Shown: positions 1-13,042 of the stretch, one piece after another
Layout of the letters: each line of letters starts with the position of its first letter
Numbering within the stretch: position 1 is the first letter of the stretch
Assembly (NCBI RefSeq): GCF_947172395.1
Contig: NC_069087.1
Location: 7,273,107 to 7,337,106, forward strand
DNA length: 64,000 nucleotides
Source of the DNA: Bicyclus anynana
Lineage: Eukaryota; Arthropoda; Insecta; Lepidoptera; Nymphalidae
Reading direction: 5' to 3'
Made by a program: the position numbers and the translations under genes
The notes under the pieces: model-generated
Databases searched by the model: none
Told to the model about the DNA's origin: nothing
What the model saw: only the letters and a program-made list of their open reading frames with translations

Positions 1-3000
1 TTTGAGGAAGGTAATATGCGTATCAGAAACTGTTTCGAAAATTGGTAAGTAGGTAGGTAGTTTTACTTTTAGGTAGGTTAATAGCTAGAGTCTTAGTTCG
101 GTGGAAAATCGTCATTAAACGACCTGTTATCGCCGCGTTGCATCGACTTGCTGTACGGACGGCTTCAGTGTGCTCGTGGCGTTCGAGATGTCCACACTTG
201 TTGTGAAATTCTTTATGGGTTACTTGGGATTGAGTGGAAAAGCGGAGTGTTTGTTAACAGTCAAAGGCGCCTTTAACCCTGCACACAACGTTCACAAGTG
301 CGTGACTTCACTCAAGGTCATTCTCTGCAATTCTATTGTCTTATTTTGGTTACAGTTTGATTTGTTAATTAAGTTGTCCTGACAAATGTTGTGGATCATA
401 ACCTTTGTTTGACATTAGTTTTCTTATTTTTGTAATCACCTCTGAGTCTGCTAAAAGACCTTTTTTCATGAAATCCTAATGGAATACCTGTTGTGTTATT
501 GAGATCGGTTCAGGAACACAGAAAGCGTTAACAACTCGAGGACTTATCTCCAGTGGGTGACAGATTCCCCGTATCTATCACCCGAAGGAAGTTTTCTATG
601 CCGAATCCTCTTTTAGCGGATAATGTAGATCTCATCAACGTAATCATAACTTACATTTTATGGAGGTAAGTAGTTATGCAATGCTTTCCAGTTTTTTCAA
701 CTAAAGTCTCGTTTTTTCAACATACTCCGACAATTATTGTTAGAGTGCCCAATCAGTTTCTAACTCATACGGGGCTCTTAAGCATGATCCTGATCATGTT
801 CATGAAACGCGACGTAAACCAAACTGCACCGGACCGCACAGAGCAAGGGTAGTAGGTACAGTAATCAGACAAACTCCGATATAATCACATCATTTTAGTC
901 TGTTTTTTACCTACTACAATGTATATTTTATTATGTTTGTTTTATTTAGATGTTCAAGGACTTTTCTGGTTACACAAAGTTACAATTAACTTTTACTTTG
1001 TATGAATGCAATTAGTCCGTGTATTTACATTTTACTCGTTTGCAGCAAAAACAGCCAACTGAGTAATTTAAAAAAAGACGTTAAATAATTACTCGACTTG
1101 TAAAGTGATAATGTATAACACATTAAATAAAAAAATGGCTATGTGAGTAATTTTCATAGGGGAATAGAAAATTGTAATTACGCTACGTAATGCATTCGTC
1201 CGTCCGACTTTCTGTATTGCCTACTACTGCATAGTAACAGTAGGTAACAATAATTATTGTGACAGAGGGGTTGACTGTTTATAATTGCGAAAAACGTTTT
1301 AGTAATTTGTTGTCTTCCTTAAGTGACAATCGCGAAACTGCCTCAATGTTGCAGTAAAACAAGTGAAAATATTAAGTAATTGTTTGGTCGGTTTGGCGTA
1401 CCTAGGTAAGTGTTAGCTTTCGAAATAAAATATGAAAACAGAATGGTTCTTATTATATAGGTACATTAGGTATGGAGTATAAAGAAGTAGCACATGAATC
1501 TATTTTATTTAACCAACAATTTTACACCAATTCAACACTTCTCCAATTTTACCCTAATATTTAGGACTACTAATAGGTAAAAAAGAAGAAAATATGATTA
1601 AATTAAAACGCACTTTTTACCTACCGTAAAAAAGTGTAAATTTAATTCCAAATAACCACACTATTTTCAGTTAGGTACATTTCTATTTTGTTTTTTATTT
1701 AGTTTTCGGGAAGAGGCCTTGTAGAAATCAGATAACTATCTATTATTATATATAAATCTATTATTTAAAAGGCAAATACTTAAATAGCCAGTCCCGCCCA
1801 GCAGATAGTCCTATCATTGAATAAAATATCTTCAGTAAGCACTTCCGATTCATTAAGTATGTAGATACCTAAAGATATCAATAATCGATCAAAAAAGTGG
1901 ATAGCTTCGCAGGTGGAGTCGCAAGCGGTCACTAGTCAGAGATAGGCTAAAAGGATTGCATTTAATTATGATGACTGGCTCATCGTGAACCGAAAAAATG
2001 TTTTAAGACTACATTATAATAATTATACTCTCAGTAGGTAACGACGCCAGAAAAAACATGCCTACTGTTTTTGATCTTTTTGTTCGTAGCTAATTCGAAG
2101 AACAATTTAATTTTAATTATACTCGGGATTAGGTTTTAATGACGATATATTTTTCAGTAAAAACTTCACTTGTTTAAAATACTAATATAGATAAGTGTCT
2201 ACTATTAATCTTGGATATTTACTTAGGTTTGTATACTATGATATAACTAACTTTATCTAGTAAACGATTTCGATAAAAATCTAGTAAGAGATGTGCGCCA
2301 AAAAGGAAAGCTCTTAAATGGTCCTGTTTCCTCATAAATACCTACTTAAAAGATAGTTTTTCTCCAATAATGGATAATGCCATCAAAATCAATACTTGTA
2401 AAAAAACCCAAGTCTCGCAATTCAGTTCTTCTACCGTAAAAAGTTGTGAGATCTATGTAATACCAAGTCGGTTATTTTATTCTGTCCCTACATAAATAAT
2501 CTTCTGTCTATAGAGAGCATATCAATGTTAAGGATGTTTATTTTTTTTATAAAATAGATTAACTTAGCCATCGCATCAAAACACAATATATCTCGCAAGT
2601 AAGATATTATATCTATTCAATAGATATAATTGCTTAGAGCGATTGCCAAGTCAATCTATATTATATAAAATTTTATACCTATATCTTACATAATCTTTGA
2701 CTGATACTCGCCATCAGTCAAAGATTGTGATAGTGCAAAGATAAGCCTCATGTGGCTTTCGGTAATTTCACCAACAAAGCTTCTAAGAAACCTGCTTGGA
2801 AATAATAAACAATAAGAACTTCCTCTGACAAACTTTGTCACAACTATATCATCTTATTTATGGTATGCGCGCTCCAATTCAAACCATCACTGATTAACAA
2901 TAACGTATTTTGTACTATATAAAGGTGAATCACACATTACTTAGTTAATAGAACTCTGTATTGGCACACAAGCATGCAGCTCTTTTAAATCGCCTAGTGT

Positions 3001-4220
3001 GACGAGCCAGCGTGAGGTGTTTGTGCGCCATAATCACTTATAATCATACCAATTAAATATTTTTGTTCCCATTCTCCCCTTTGTTACCGAACTAGCTTTG
3101 TCGACTCGCTCTTGAGAACGTCTTTTGTTCGCTCCACTCCTATACGTCCGCTACGTGTTTGGTTTCGCGTGAACCGTCTAATTATTGGGTTTTTATTCGA
3201 TTTTCTGAACATAAATAGACTTATTAATATTTTATTAGATGTATTGAATGTTCTTTGAGGCCTTTTTTTGTTTTTTTATCAATCATGCGATAGCGAACAT
3301 AAACTGAGGGAAAAGAAATTGTAGCTGTACCTACTCAAATGAAAAGAACAAGGTATTTTATTAAATGTTCTGATGGATATATACCTATTTATTACACAAT
3401 AGGTTTTCGCAATTCAAAATGCCCTCAAATATTTTTGAAGGTCCAGCCAAACAAAGTTTTTTTAAAGACTTTCATGAAGGACCTCAATTTCGGCAACTTG
3501 TGACTTGGACAATTTAGGCTGAAAACCTTCGAAAAATTCATGTTACCGCCCCGTTTTATTTTGTCTATGCTCTGTGAATTTAAATATTTTTACTAAGTAT
3601 GTAGGCATGTACTTTGTATTTTATCAACCTAAAATAGGTATGCAGTTGTAACTTTAATTTTCGAGTTAAATGCCAACCAGTGCAAGAAAACTCGATTAAT
3701 CTATCTCTATAAACGCCTCGATAATTACAGTCATTAGCCACCTATTTATCGATAAAAATCGATTTTTCATGTTGACAATGACGGAGCCGATGGCATAAAA
3801 AATATGTTTCTAGAATTATATAGGAATCTACCTATATAGACCTACTTTCGAACGAAGCGAGATTAATTGATGCAAATTTTAAATAAAGTAAAGATACTTA
3901 ATGAAAAATAATAACAGCAAAATAATGATTAGCTAATTATTATCTTCATAATTATTATTATAACTGAAACTAAACTTTTACTTACTAGTAGGTGAAAAAA
4001 CGGAGAAAACATATTTACTGCAAAATCAGTTAAGCTTCTACTTAATGTACATACTTATAACCGGAAAACGTAGGTTTAATAGCAAGTTTTTTGTCGTATA
4101 CAGTTACGGTTTTAATTATAATGTTTTTCATTATACAAAATAAACCAAAGTATTATCTTTAGCCAACACAGCCTTCATTGCTTTAACTTAAACAGCTTAT
4201 TAACTTTTTTCTTTGATTAT
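1..4220. other. Gene-free AT-rich stretch
   Basis: No coding region or recognisable repeat family. Two small inverted repeats are present: 12-bp arms around 2618 (2606-2630) and a 14-bp stem AATCTTTGACTGAT with a 7-nt loop (2692-2726). Short TAGGTA-type low-complexity runs are scattered. It would lie in the first intron of the gene starting at 4572 if that exon is real. Confidence 0.5.
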
Positions 4221-4352
4221 TTACAAAGTTAGCCCTTGACTAGAATCTCATTTGATGGTAAATGATGATACAATCTAATATGGAAGCCGGGAGCGGGCTA
4301 ACTTGCTAGGAAGAGGATGATAATCCACAACCGTTTCGGTTTCTACACGACA
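4221..4352 (-). mobile_element. SINE family B, 3' part
   Basis: Matches, on the minus strand, the 3' half of the full copy at 47357-47640: GAAACCG..GTGTGGATT, CATCATCAC, then the GGGCTAACTTGTAAA-type end. The tRNA-like head is absent (5' truncated). Confidence 0.65.
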
Positions 4353-4497
4353 CTTATTCATATTATCTTGTACATCAAGAAATAACTATTTAAGTTAAGT
4401 AGTGTTTTTTTACAAAAAAAAAAAAAACTAAGTTACAAGTAGACACTACCTATCAACTAAAAATCAGAATAAATAATTTAACATCGTAATTACCTAC

Positions 4498-4572
4498 CTC
4501 ATTGAAATAGTTACTGTTGACACTGTGAGGCGCGGGCGCGCCCCCATGCTGCTGGTAGTACGCACAGTTCAT
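4498..4572 (-). CDS. Putative first coding exon (25 codons) of a minus-strand gene
   Basis: The minus strand opens MNCAYYQQHGG at 4572 and closes with NSNYFNE at 4498, directly followed by the splice donor GAG|GTAGGT. An in-frame TGA lies 24 nt upstream of the ATG, so no earlier in-frame start exists. Tyr/Gln/His/Gly/Pro-rich content is typical of the N-termini of developmental transcription factors. The exon ends in phase 0, like the start exon at 59029-59070 on the same strand. Downstream exons would lie below 4498; I found none in 1-4497. A GC-rich block upstream with an insect initiator supports a promoter. Family not recognised. Alternatives: an alternative first exon of the same gene as the 59 kb exon, or an unrelated gene. 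Confidence 0.5.
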
Positions 4573-4862
4573 GTCAGCCCATCCGTCACCAGCTCAAAAT
4601 GCTCAAAAGTGTCACGTGCCAAAAGTGTCACGCGCCAAAATCACACCCGGCGAAGGCTTGCAAGGAAAATCCGCGGAACGATAATCTCGTAACGAATCGA
4701 TGCCGCGGACGAATCTCGCCTACTAATTGTAGGGTTCGGTGGACGACTGAGCGCGGCTCGCTCTGTCCGCGTCCTCCGTCCCTCTCGCACGATTGTTTGT
4801 TTACTCGGGGCGGATCGCGCAGGGCGGCCCAGGGCGGGAACTCACGCAAAACTAATATACAA
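4573..4862 (-). promoter_or_regulatory. Candidate promoter and 5' UTR of the 4.5 kb start exon
   Basis: GC-rich block in AT-rich surroundings. The minus strand has TCAGTC (plus GACTGA, 4745-4750), an arthropod initiator, which would give a 5' UTR of about 175 nt. Around +28 there is AGGCG, a four-of-five match to the downstream promoter element RGWYV. GC boxes (GGGGCGG and GGGCGGG in plus orientation, about 4805-4840) lie upstream of the initiator. A CACGTG E-box lies at 4613-4618. Two overlapping open frames here (81 and 89 codons) look like composition artefacts. Confidence 0.4.
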
Positions 4863-5322
4863 CGATAACGCACTTATTGTTTGATATCAAACGTTAATGT
4901 TTTCAAAGCTTAAGTGAAGACGCAAAAAAAAAAATCTTAAGTTAAGTCACATTTCTAGGTATTTTGAAAAAAACATGTACTTAACTTCTATTGAAAATAA
5001 AAAAGCAGTAAAGGTTTTTCTATGTACCTACTATCTACATAGTAGGTAGATAGGTAGGACCATTCATTAATCTTGTATAATAATCAAGACATTTCATTTA
5101 TTTGTCTAATATCTATATAAACTTATCAACATTAATTTGAGCACAATTTTTCCACGTAAGTTAATAAAAGTTGTGAAACATGTTTCCTTCTGAATTTTTG
5201 TACTTCGCTTACGTAATAGCAAAGCAATATGAGATTATACTTGACTGTAGGTACTATTTGTAACGGTATACCTTGTGTACCTCCATAACAACCTAACTAT
5301 AAATAATTTCATTTTCATTAAA

Positions 5323-5545
5323 AACTAGCGAACGCCCTCGACTTCGTCCGCGTGGAATTCAGTTTTTCACAAATCCCGCGGGAACCGTGGATTTTTCCGT
5401 GATAAAAAGTAGCCTATGTGTTAATCCAGAGTAAAATCTATATCCATTCCAAATTTAAGCCGAATCGCTTCGGTAGCCGCACCGTAAAAGAGGAACAAAC
5501 ATACTTACACACTTACACACAAACTTTCGCCTTTATAATAATACT
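5323..5545 (-). mobile_element. Non-autonomous Helitron copy
   Basis: The minus strand carries the AAATTTGGAATGG, TTTTACTCTGGATTAACACA and CGCGGACGAAGTCG blocks shared with copies at 9040, 25428 and 42821. Its 3' end has the hairpin-then-CTAG layout typical of Helitrons. The 5' part begins near the TATTATAAAGGCG motif. Confidence 0.65.
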
Positions 5546-7050
5546 CGTACATACCCAAATGTTTATAAAATAAGTAGGTATTCTAATTCAAACAGGAATA
5601 AGATGCTGTCGTAAATAAAAAGATCACTTATAGAGTAACATCTGTTGCAGTATCACGTGACTAGATTTGCGTGATATCAACAGTAAAGGAAAGTGCATCC
5701 TGTCATACGAGGCGTATCCGCCCCCGCACGGATTGGGGACGTAAAAAATGGACCAATTTTTATAATAACGCTGGGGTAGGTAACGATCCAAATGTACTTT
5801 ATTACAAACCGGAAACCTTTATTACTTTTATTGTGTAAAAAAAGAACAGATTTTTCGTGAAATTTTATACCTATAGGTACTCAGAGATTTAAGTAAACTG
5901 CTGATATATTTAACAACTGTAACAGGCTTTGTAAAATTTAAAAAAAAAATCTAAATTGCACGCAACTGCGCAACGCAATGTCACTGCTACACGCATATTC
6001 GCCTGGACCGATTTGGATAATATTTTTTTTGTCTGAAAGGGTATACACCTGAGATGGTCCAGTTGGCATCGAGTCAAGATGTGATGATGGAAACCTGGAA
6101 AAATCGTAGCGTTTGTAATTATTTCATTATGTAGGTATTTTATAGCATTTGATAAAGGTCTGGAGTCGATCTGATGATGAAGCCGAAACACAGATGAAGA
6201 AGGAACACAGTACCCAGGGTCTCGTGATCAGAAACCACACAGAGGGCCTAGTGGCAGTTTGATACTGTTACTATCGCGTAAACGTAAACGTAAACGCTAA
6301 TTTCTAAGGAATTGCACAACTGTTTCAATGCCACATAACAGCATGAACATATTGAAAACTCCCACCTAGGTTAACTACTGGACCAACAAGGTTACATATG
6401 ACCATATATTTATCAGTGCCAACAATCAAAATCCAAAGCCATAGGTCTGTGAACCGTAGTACTAACAGAAACGGCGAAGGTTCGCAGCGGGAGCGCCGCA
6501 CGCGCAGATTACAATAATTACTGGCGCACGCGCCGCCCCGCCACCTCTAATCACTATCATTTGCACATGTTTCTATATTCCACATAACATACTATCGCCA
6601 ACGACATCGCCCATTGTTGTTCTAACGATTCAATAACTCTAAGTTTTTTATGAATTCAGGTACAGAAAAAACACAGTTGTGCGCAATTTAGATATTTTTT
6701 TTATTCTACAAAGCTTCGTTAACATGATGAACTTTTAATAACTCTCTTTTTTCTATAAGTGAAAAGTGGAATCTAGGCACCTAAGAGGTGGATGCAATTG
6801 ATGAAGATAAGTTTTTATTATTATTCAGCTTGTACTTTTTTCTATTCTTTGGTATGCTCGAAATTATCATTAAAACTAAGTAGGAAGATTTTATTTGATA
6901 AAACAGCTTTTTTTATTACAATTGTATAAAAGACTATAAAAATAGATAGGTCATGCATATAAATAAAACTAGCGCGAGTACGTCCACCCTTAGACCTCTC
7001 TAATTCGGTGTTCTATTATTTACACAATACTAAAACATAATCAAGCTTTT
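5546..7050. other. Gene-free stretch with a GC-rich patch
   Basis: No coding signal. A 93-codon frame at 5910-6191 has no domain and ordinary AT-rich codons. A compact GC-rich patch at 6475-6545 (CGCACGCGCCGCCCCGCC) flanks ATTACAATAATTACTGG, a homeodomain-type AT core; candidate regulatory element only. Confidence 0.35.
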
Positions 7051-7054
7051 TAAA

Positions 7055-7203
7055 ATTTTTGTCTGTCATTCTGTTTATCCGGGCCAATCTCTAGAACGGC
7101 TGAACCGATTTTAATGGTACTTTTACTGAGAGATAAACGAGGCTATTAAGCAACTTGTAGATTTGTGAAAAACAGTACAAAGTCGCGGGCGTCCGTTAGT
7201 CTA
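7055..7203 (+). mobile_element. Degraded Helitron 3' part
   Basis: Ends AAGTCGCGGGCGTCCGTTAGT, a one-base variant of the CGTCCGCTAGT end in neighbouring copies. It contains the GAACCGATTTTAATGG and GAGATAAACGAGGC blocks of this family. Confidence 0.5.
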
Positions 7204-7251
7204 TAGGTTATCTACCAAGGACAAAATGCATCATTAGCAACCTATTTTCAG

Positions 7252-7400
7252 CTGACTGTTGAGCATAAGTCTCCTCTCAGAATGAAAGGGGTTAGGCCAA
7301 TAGTCTGCCACCACGCTGGCCCAATGCGGATTGGCAGACTTTACGCCCTCCGAATCGAAGGTAAAGGTCATGTCCACTGGGCTATCACGGCTCTTAATCA
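7252..7400 (-). mobile_element. SINE family A, internally deleted
   Basis: The minus-strand tRNA-like head (AGCCGTGATAGCCCAGTGG) is joined directly to the 3' part (GCCAATCCGCATTGGGCCAGC, AGGCCTAACCCC). The middle, including the B box, is missing. Confidence 0.7.
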
Positions 7401-9039
7401 TAAGACTGTACCTAACATAAATATATCTTGAAAAATTATGACAAGATTTATAGCTTACCTATACGTAACCTCTACAATCACATGAACTTTAAAACGTACA
7501 AACAGTATTTCGTACGTAATAATAAATGTAATTACATATTATTACAGCTGTAATACGGCGCCGTATTACAGCTGTAATACGGCGACCAGCACGCGCGCGC
7601 GCATCTGGCGCGGCCGCCCATGTCCCGCCCAGCAGCCAAGACTGTGGGCTCGAATAACAATCACAAAGAGCTAGGAACACTACCATTGTGATTCATTGTG
7701 CTACTGTGTTATTATATTTGGAAAGAGTGATGTAATTATACGTTTGACCGAGTAGCACATAATTTACGCAGCATTCCATTTTGTAACACGTTTGCTATTT
7801 AATCTTTTAGTTAGTGTTTTTTGTAAATAAATTAATCTTACAAATTAAAAAAAAAACTTGATAGTGTCTTTAACAGCGCCATTTTATATTATAGATATGT
7901 TATGTGGCAACAAAATCACCGCAAAATATGAGCCGAAGTTAGCTACTCCATGAAATTAAAACAATTAGCCACTCTTGTTCGCCTCAGTTTTGTCGCGCTA
8001 GTGACATATCCATATTATAAATTAATCTTTGGTCTTTAACATATAGCATCATTAACAACTTATGATAAGGTTTATTAAGCTTAATTTAGGAGTTTGTGAT
8101 CACCTACGTCGTTAGATCTACTGCTTTTTTAACCAATGACAAGTTAACCCTTGACTGCAATCTCACCGATGTTAAGTGACGATATAGTCTTAGATGGAAA
8201 AGGGCTTACCTACCTTGAAGAGGCAAGTACAACTTTACCCAGAATTCAGACGCTTTCACATGCATGTTAAAGACAATGATGATAATGTTACTGATAATGA
8301 TGATACAATTTTGAGGCATTTTTACCAGATTAATCCTGAATTCCTGTCATCCTCTGGTGCTTACAACATTTGGCTGACAAATACCGACAGTGCAAGTTAA
8401 ATTATTATATATTTTAATCAGATCTATAGCTGTACGTAAAATTTTAGTAATAGGTATACTGTCTTCAACGTTCTTCTATAAAACGATAGATTTCCTTTAA
8501 TTTAAATCTAAATATTATATGTAGCATAGTACTGCACTATGTACCTAGTAGTGCAGTACCTCTATTCCTAGAGAAAGCATGCCAGTACAGCCGGTTATCT
8601 ATTATTTCAACTCGCACACAGTTATACCATTCACAAACACAAAGATAGCTTGACATTTATTAAAGGGCAGCTTTATTGCAACTGTCGGAAGTTGGTATAA
8701 GATTGCAACAGGAATCGTATTCCGTTGCACCCTTCAACAGTCTGCATCGCTTTAAGCCAACAATAGAATCGAGTATCTCAATGTCGTATCCTTATAATAG
8801 AGTTTATAATACCGCTGCATATCATACATATCATCTGCGCCTAGCAATCGGAAATTGATTCCTAGGCACATCGGTAAGGTAAGTTTAAACTTAGTGCTAA
8901 ACCAAGGAATATTGCATGAGTATTTCTGAAATTAGTCTTTAAGCTGTACCATAGATGTAACTGTTGTAAGTATGTTTTCCGTTTTTAAATAATATCACTG
9001 AATACTGTATGTAAAAAAACAATTCCTTTACATGTTATA
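7401..9039. other. Gene-free stretch
   Basis: No gene. At 7545-7585 a CAGCTGTAATACGGCG unit is repeated in tandem. A SINE-B 3' fragment lies at about 8138-8215 (minus). An 11-bp stem GTACTGCACTA/TAGTGCAGTAC lies at 8529-8559. Small frames at 8194-8400 and 8676-8858 show no domain. Confidence 0.4.
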
Positions 9040-9379
9040 TAAAACTCAAAGGTGACTGACTGGCATAGCGATCTATCAACACACAGCCCAAAGCACTAGA
9101 CGGATCAGGCTGAAATTTAGCATGCAGGTAGACGTTATGACGAAGGCATCCGCTAAAAAAGGATTTTGATCAATTCTACCCCCAAGGGTATAAAATAGGA
9201 GATGAAAGTTTGTATGAAAATTTGTCAATTTAAAACCGATTTGGCTGAAATTTGGAATGTTAATAGATTTTACTCTGGATTAACACATAGGCTACTTTTC
9301 ATCCCGGAAAAATCCAGGGCTCTCGAGGGATTAGTGAAAAACTACATTTCACGCGGACGAAGTCGCGGGCATCCGCTAG
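9040..9379 (+). mobile_element. Non-autonomous Helitron copy
   Basis: Shares GGCTGAAATTTGGAATG, TTTTACTCTGGATTAACACA and CGCGGACGAAGTCGCGGGC with the other copies. It ends CATCCGCTAG (CTAG at 9376-9379) followed by T, as expected for insertion between A and T. The 84-codon frame at 9202-9456 is translated repeat. A 3' stump of another copy (CGACGAAGTCACGCAGCTAG) lies at about 9683-9702. Confidence 0.7.
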
Positions 9380-9702
9380 TTTCGAGTATAAACGTGGAAG
9401 TGGGGTGGATTGATGTTTGTTACTTAAGCAAGCAAAAATTACTAAATGGAATTTAATGAAATTTTATAGTTAGTTTTATGATTTGTATAGTTATTAGGAT
9501 AAGTTAGCTTAAGTTCCCTATTGTATTCTTTCTCAATAAAAAAAAAAAGTTAAAAAAATGAAATTTTATACAGATATTAAAATCTGTATCTACTCTGACT
9601 ACTCTGTATCCCGAAAAACTAAAGAGTTCCCACGAACTAATACTGGACAAGCAAATACCTTAAAGTAAATACCTAATTAAAGCCGACGAAGTCACGCAGC
9701 TA

Positions 9703-10150
9703 GTTTCTCGTAATTTGGGTAAATTGTTAAAAAAAAACGCTAGATAAGATTTTATACATATCTGCTATTATCAAGGATAATCTCTTGTCATATACCCAAA
9801 ATATTGTCCAAGTTTCATTCACAACACGTGTGATTTCTCCTTTTTGATACGAGCGCATTGTCGGCGTAGGCCGCTTAGCACCATTCATCTGTTCAATACG
9901 AGTACGTTCAATGGGGACATTTGACGACCGCTTCCTATGCAAAATTCCGCTTAATCCCGGAATAAAGGTTGTACATTTGAATGTTTCCGCTGCACGGGCT
10001 TTGGGGCTAAGGATGTTCGTATACACACGACTTTAAGGCTTGGCTCATATCGTAAGTATCTGACTCTTCATGAAAATGGTGTTATTACACCTACTTGTAG
10101 ATAGGTAAGTATATTTATAATGCTTAAACTAATGCTCAAAGCTAATTCTT
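9703..10150. other. Gene-free stretch with a GC-richer block
   Basis: A 99-codon minus-strand frame (9727-10026) has no domain and no splice-site support; taken as chance. The block 9840-10010 is less AT-rich than its surroundings and shows no repeat match within the window. Confidence 0.3.
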
Positions 10151-10152
10151 TT

Positions 10153-10545
10153 TAAACGACTTCAAAAAAGAAGGAGGAGGTTCTCAATTCGACGCGTGTT
10201 TTTTTAAATGTTTATTACCGCATAACTTCGTAATTTCTAAACCAATTTTAAAAAATATTTTTTTGTTTGAAAGAGTATACTTCCAGATTGGTCCCATTTA
10301 ATTTTCATGAAAATCGGTTAAGTGATTTTGTATTAAAATGAAAATAACGAAATGGTCCGTACTGTAGCGCCACAGTACACAGTAAAGCTGATTAAAACAT
10401 AAACTTTTAGGATTTAAAGACCGCGGGAAACGGCTTTAATTAATACGTCACTGGCTTGGCACCGCCTTCTAAGTGATCAGAAGGTAGCACATATGATGAT
10501 ATTTTTCGCTTTTGTGATTCTGAAGTCGGTTCAATTTTTTTGTTA
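10153..10545 (+). mobile_element. Terminal-inverted repeat element, AAC(C)GACTTC family
   Basis: Starts AAACGACTTCAAAAAAG..GGAGGAGGTTCT and ends TGAAGTCGGTTCAATTTTTT, so its ends are inverted copies of AAcCGACTTC. Related pieces are at 22683-23603, 45185-45320 (3' part, sharing CGGCTTAGCACTGCCTTC-type sequence) and 50819-50870 (5' end). Confidence 0.5.
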
Positions 10546-11270
10546 AAATGTTTTATGCTATTATTGCGTGCTGAGACGGCATATTTCCTAATTATTAAAA
10601 GCTTAGTTATTAAAGCTTTCGAATTCGAAAATTCATTACAGGTTTCTCATAAGGTTCACTTACAAGTATAAACAAATAGGACAACGGTAATAATATAATT
10701 GGCCTCGAATTTTATTATTCTAATATTAACAGAGTAGGTACGAGTATAGGCACCTAGTAGGCTTATTTCCGGTTCAAAAAAAACGGTAGATAACATAAAT
10801 CGATTTAAATACTTTTTCAAAATACCTATTAATTTATTATATACATTTAAAGAGAACGAAGAATTTTTACGTGGTACTAAATATAATCTATGTTTACTTA
10901 GCAAGTCGTTTGTGTGTCAAGGCTCTAAATGTGCCTATACAATAGATTCGCGATGATGTTCACTTGACGTGGATATTGAGATGTCTGTACGTATTCGACT
11001 GGGCTTACAATCATAATAGGATTAGCAACAACGGATGAATTTTGTTTTGAAATTATAAAAGCTCTTTGCACTTATCTCTTTATTGAACCTACGTGAGAAA
11101 CTTGAGTTTTCGGTGATAAGCTTTACCCACTGGTCTACATTAAACTTTATTCTATTTTCTATGTGTACTATCTATATAAGTTGATAATATAATAAAATAA
11201 ATAAATAAAATAAGCCTTTATTACTGCTGGTATTTAAGATTTACATTTTAAAGTATATACATAATTCTTA

Positions 11271-11480
11271 TTAATTAGCAGCTTGTCCTTCGACATAGGC
11301 CTCCCCTAACGATCTCCACTTTTCTCTGTCCTTCGCCATTCTCATCCATTCAGGACCGGCGACCTTTTTAAAATCATCCTCCCAACCTTTCTTCACCTGT
11401 CTTCCTTTATTCCTCTTACCATCCCTTGGATACCATTCTGAAATTGTTTTTGTCCATTTCTCGCCCTTTTCCCGTATCAT
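11271..11480 (-). pseudogene. C-terminal fragment of a non-LTR retrotransposon protein
   Basis: The minus strand encodes 69 residues ending WRSLGEAYVEGQAAN and containing a GKRNKGRQVKKGWEDDF block followed by AGPEWMRMAKDREKW. This is the basic, Trp-rich tail typical of reverse transcriptase ORFs in lepidopteran non-LTR elements. Just downstream, 11192-11230 holds TAATAAAATAAATAAATAAA and AAGCCTTTATT (in plus), an AT-rich 3' end. Catalytic domains are absent, so this is a dead 5'-truncated copy from a different lineage to the RTE fragments at 24 and 29 kb. Confidence 0.6.
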
Positions 11481-12918
11481 GTGTCCTGTCCACTGCCACT
11501 GGCAGTGGGCAGCAGTTGATAATATAGATATATAATATATATCTATATTTTCAACTTTTGATAATATAGGTAGTATTTTATTAAATTATATTTTTTAAAA
11601 TATTAGGTACCTTTTCCCTCAAATTACCAAGTCACAAAGGCCGTGTTAAAGGATTGGGTATAATACCGACCTCTTAACTGTCCTTAAGTTATTCAGGCAT
11701 CATATAAAATAAAACCAGAAACATAAGGAACTTATGACTTAGCTGAAAATCATAGATAAAGTCAAAGTTCATTTATTTCAATTAGGGTTAGCAAAGCAAG
11801 TTCTAAAAACGCGACTTGGTGTGTGATCATTAATAATGACCGAGTAGATATGTCAGGCGAATGAAAGCATACAAAAGAGGAATCTTTTTGTGGAATGAAG
11901 TTATAAATATTAGGTACCTATATACCAAAGTATCATAATCATGTTACGTACTTAGATATGTACGAAAGCGATACGGCCATAAAGTGTGCAAGCTTACGCG
12001 TACGATGCAGGCTCAACATGACAGCGTCGACGCGATGAGCCAAACAACAAAACAAACCAGCCATCGCGTGTAATAATGGTGTTTCCACCCTGTAACAATA
12101 ACTACATAATAGTCGAGAGCTTTTACGAGCTTTTGTGAGCACGTCGAGGCTACTTGCCGTTTTTGTGATGAATGCATCTCGTTGCGTTGTACGCGGTTTT
12201 ACGACTGGGAATATTTTATTGAATACTTATTCCGCGCTTAAAAGATTTGGTGCCATTCAGTTGAAGGGGTCTTAAATCCCTTTACCGTTTTGTGCCTTCA
12301 TCATATTGTTGGCCTCGTGAAACACTTTCGCGACATACAATTGAATAATGCATTCTTGCCAGTTTATTTATGGTGTCTGTACGAATTTGTTTCTTAAATT
12401 TTTATGCCTATTTATGAAAGTGTAAGGAAAACTAATAAAGGAAACTGAGTTAATTGCGTGATCGTATCAGAAGTGAGGAGATCTGCAGACGTACCAAAGG
12501 CAATGATATAGATCAGCGAATCACGAAGTAGTTCGTAGTAGACCAAATATTTATCTAAGAGTGTCTTTCTGTAATTGCATTACGCAAAACTATTAAGTAG
12601 TTGTTGATATAACTTTCACATATTCACTACTTAATTTGATTGAAAAATCATCTTTTCGAATAATGTTTAACATTTCTGGAAATATATAAGTAGGTATACC
12701 TTCTAAGCCAGTAAACCTACTCAAACCTAAAAGTTAGAACACAGATAAACCTTATACATTGCATGTCTAGTGTAAGTGCCTGGAGCTATCTGGAGTTGGG
12801 AAGTATGTTATATTAACTCCTAACCACGTTCTTCTATAGAAGAGTGGAGATCAACTTTCTTAGGAAACAAGGATAAAAAATAAACCTAGCATAGCGATGT
12901 ACTCGTACATAAAAGACC
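11481..12918. other. Gene-free stretch with retroelement scraps
   Basis: Holds a LINE 3' tail fragment (11758-11850, minus, beginning CAAAGTTCATTTATTTCAA) and an RTE coding scrap at about 12458-12520 (plus; GAGGAGATCTGCAGACGTAC resembles the 24 kb copy). The block 11990-12230 is GC-richer without a repeat match; its 67-codon minus frame has no domain. Confidence 0.4.
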
Positions 12919-13042
12919 ATTGAAGCCAGGGGCGTAGCTACCGCCGTATCAGCCGTATTAATAATACGGGGCCCCTGGACTACAGAGGCCCCTTACATGT
13001 AAAAGGAATAATTTGTAAAATATGATCTACATGTATCATCTA

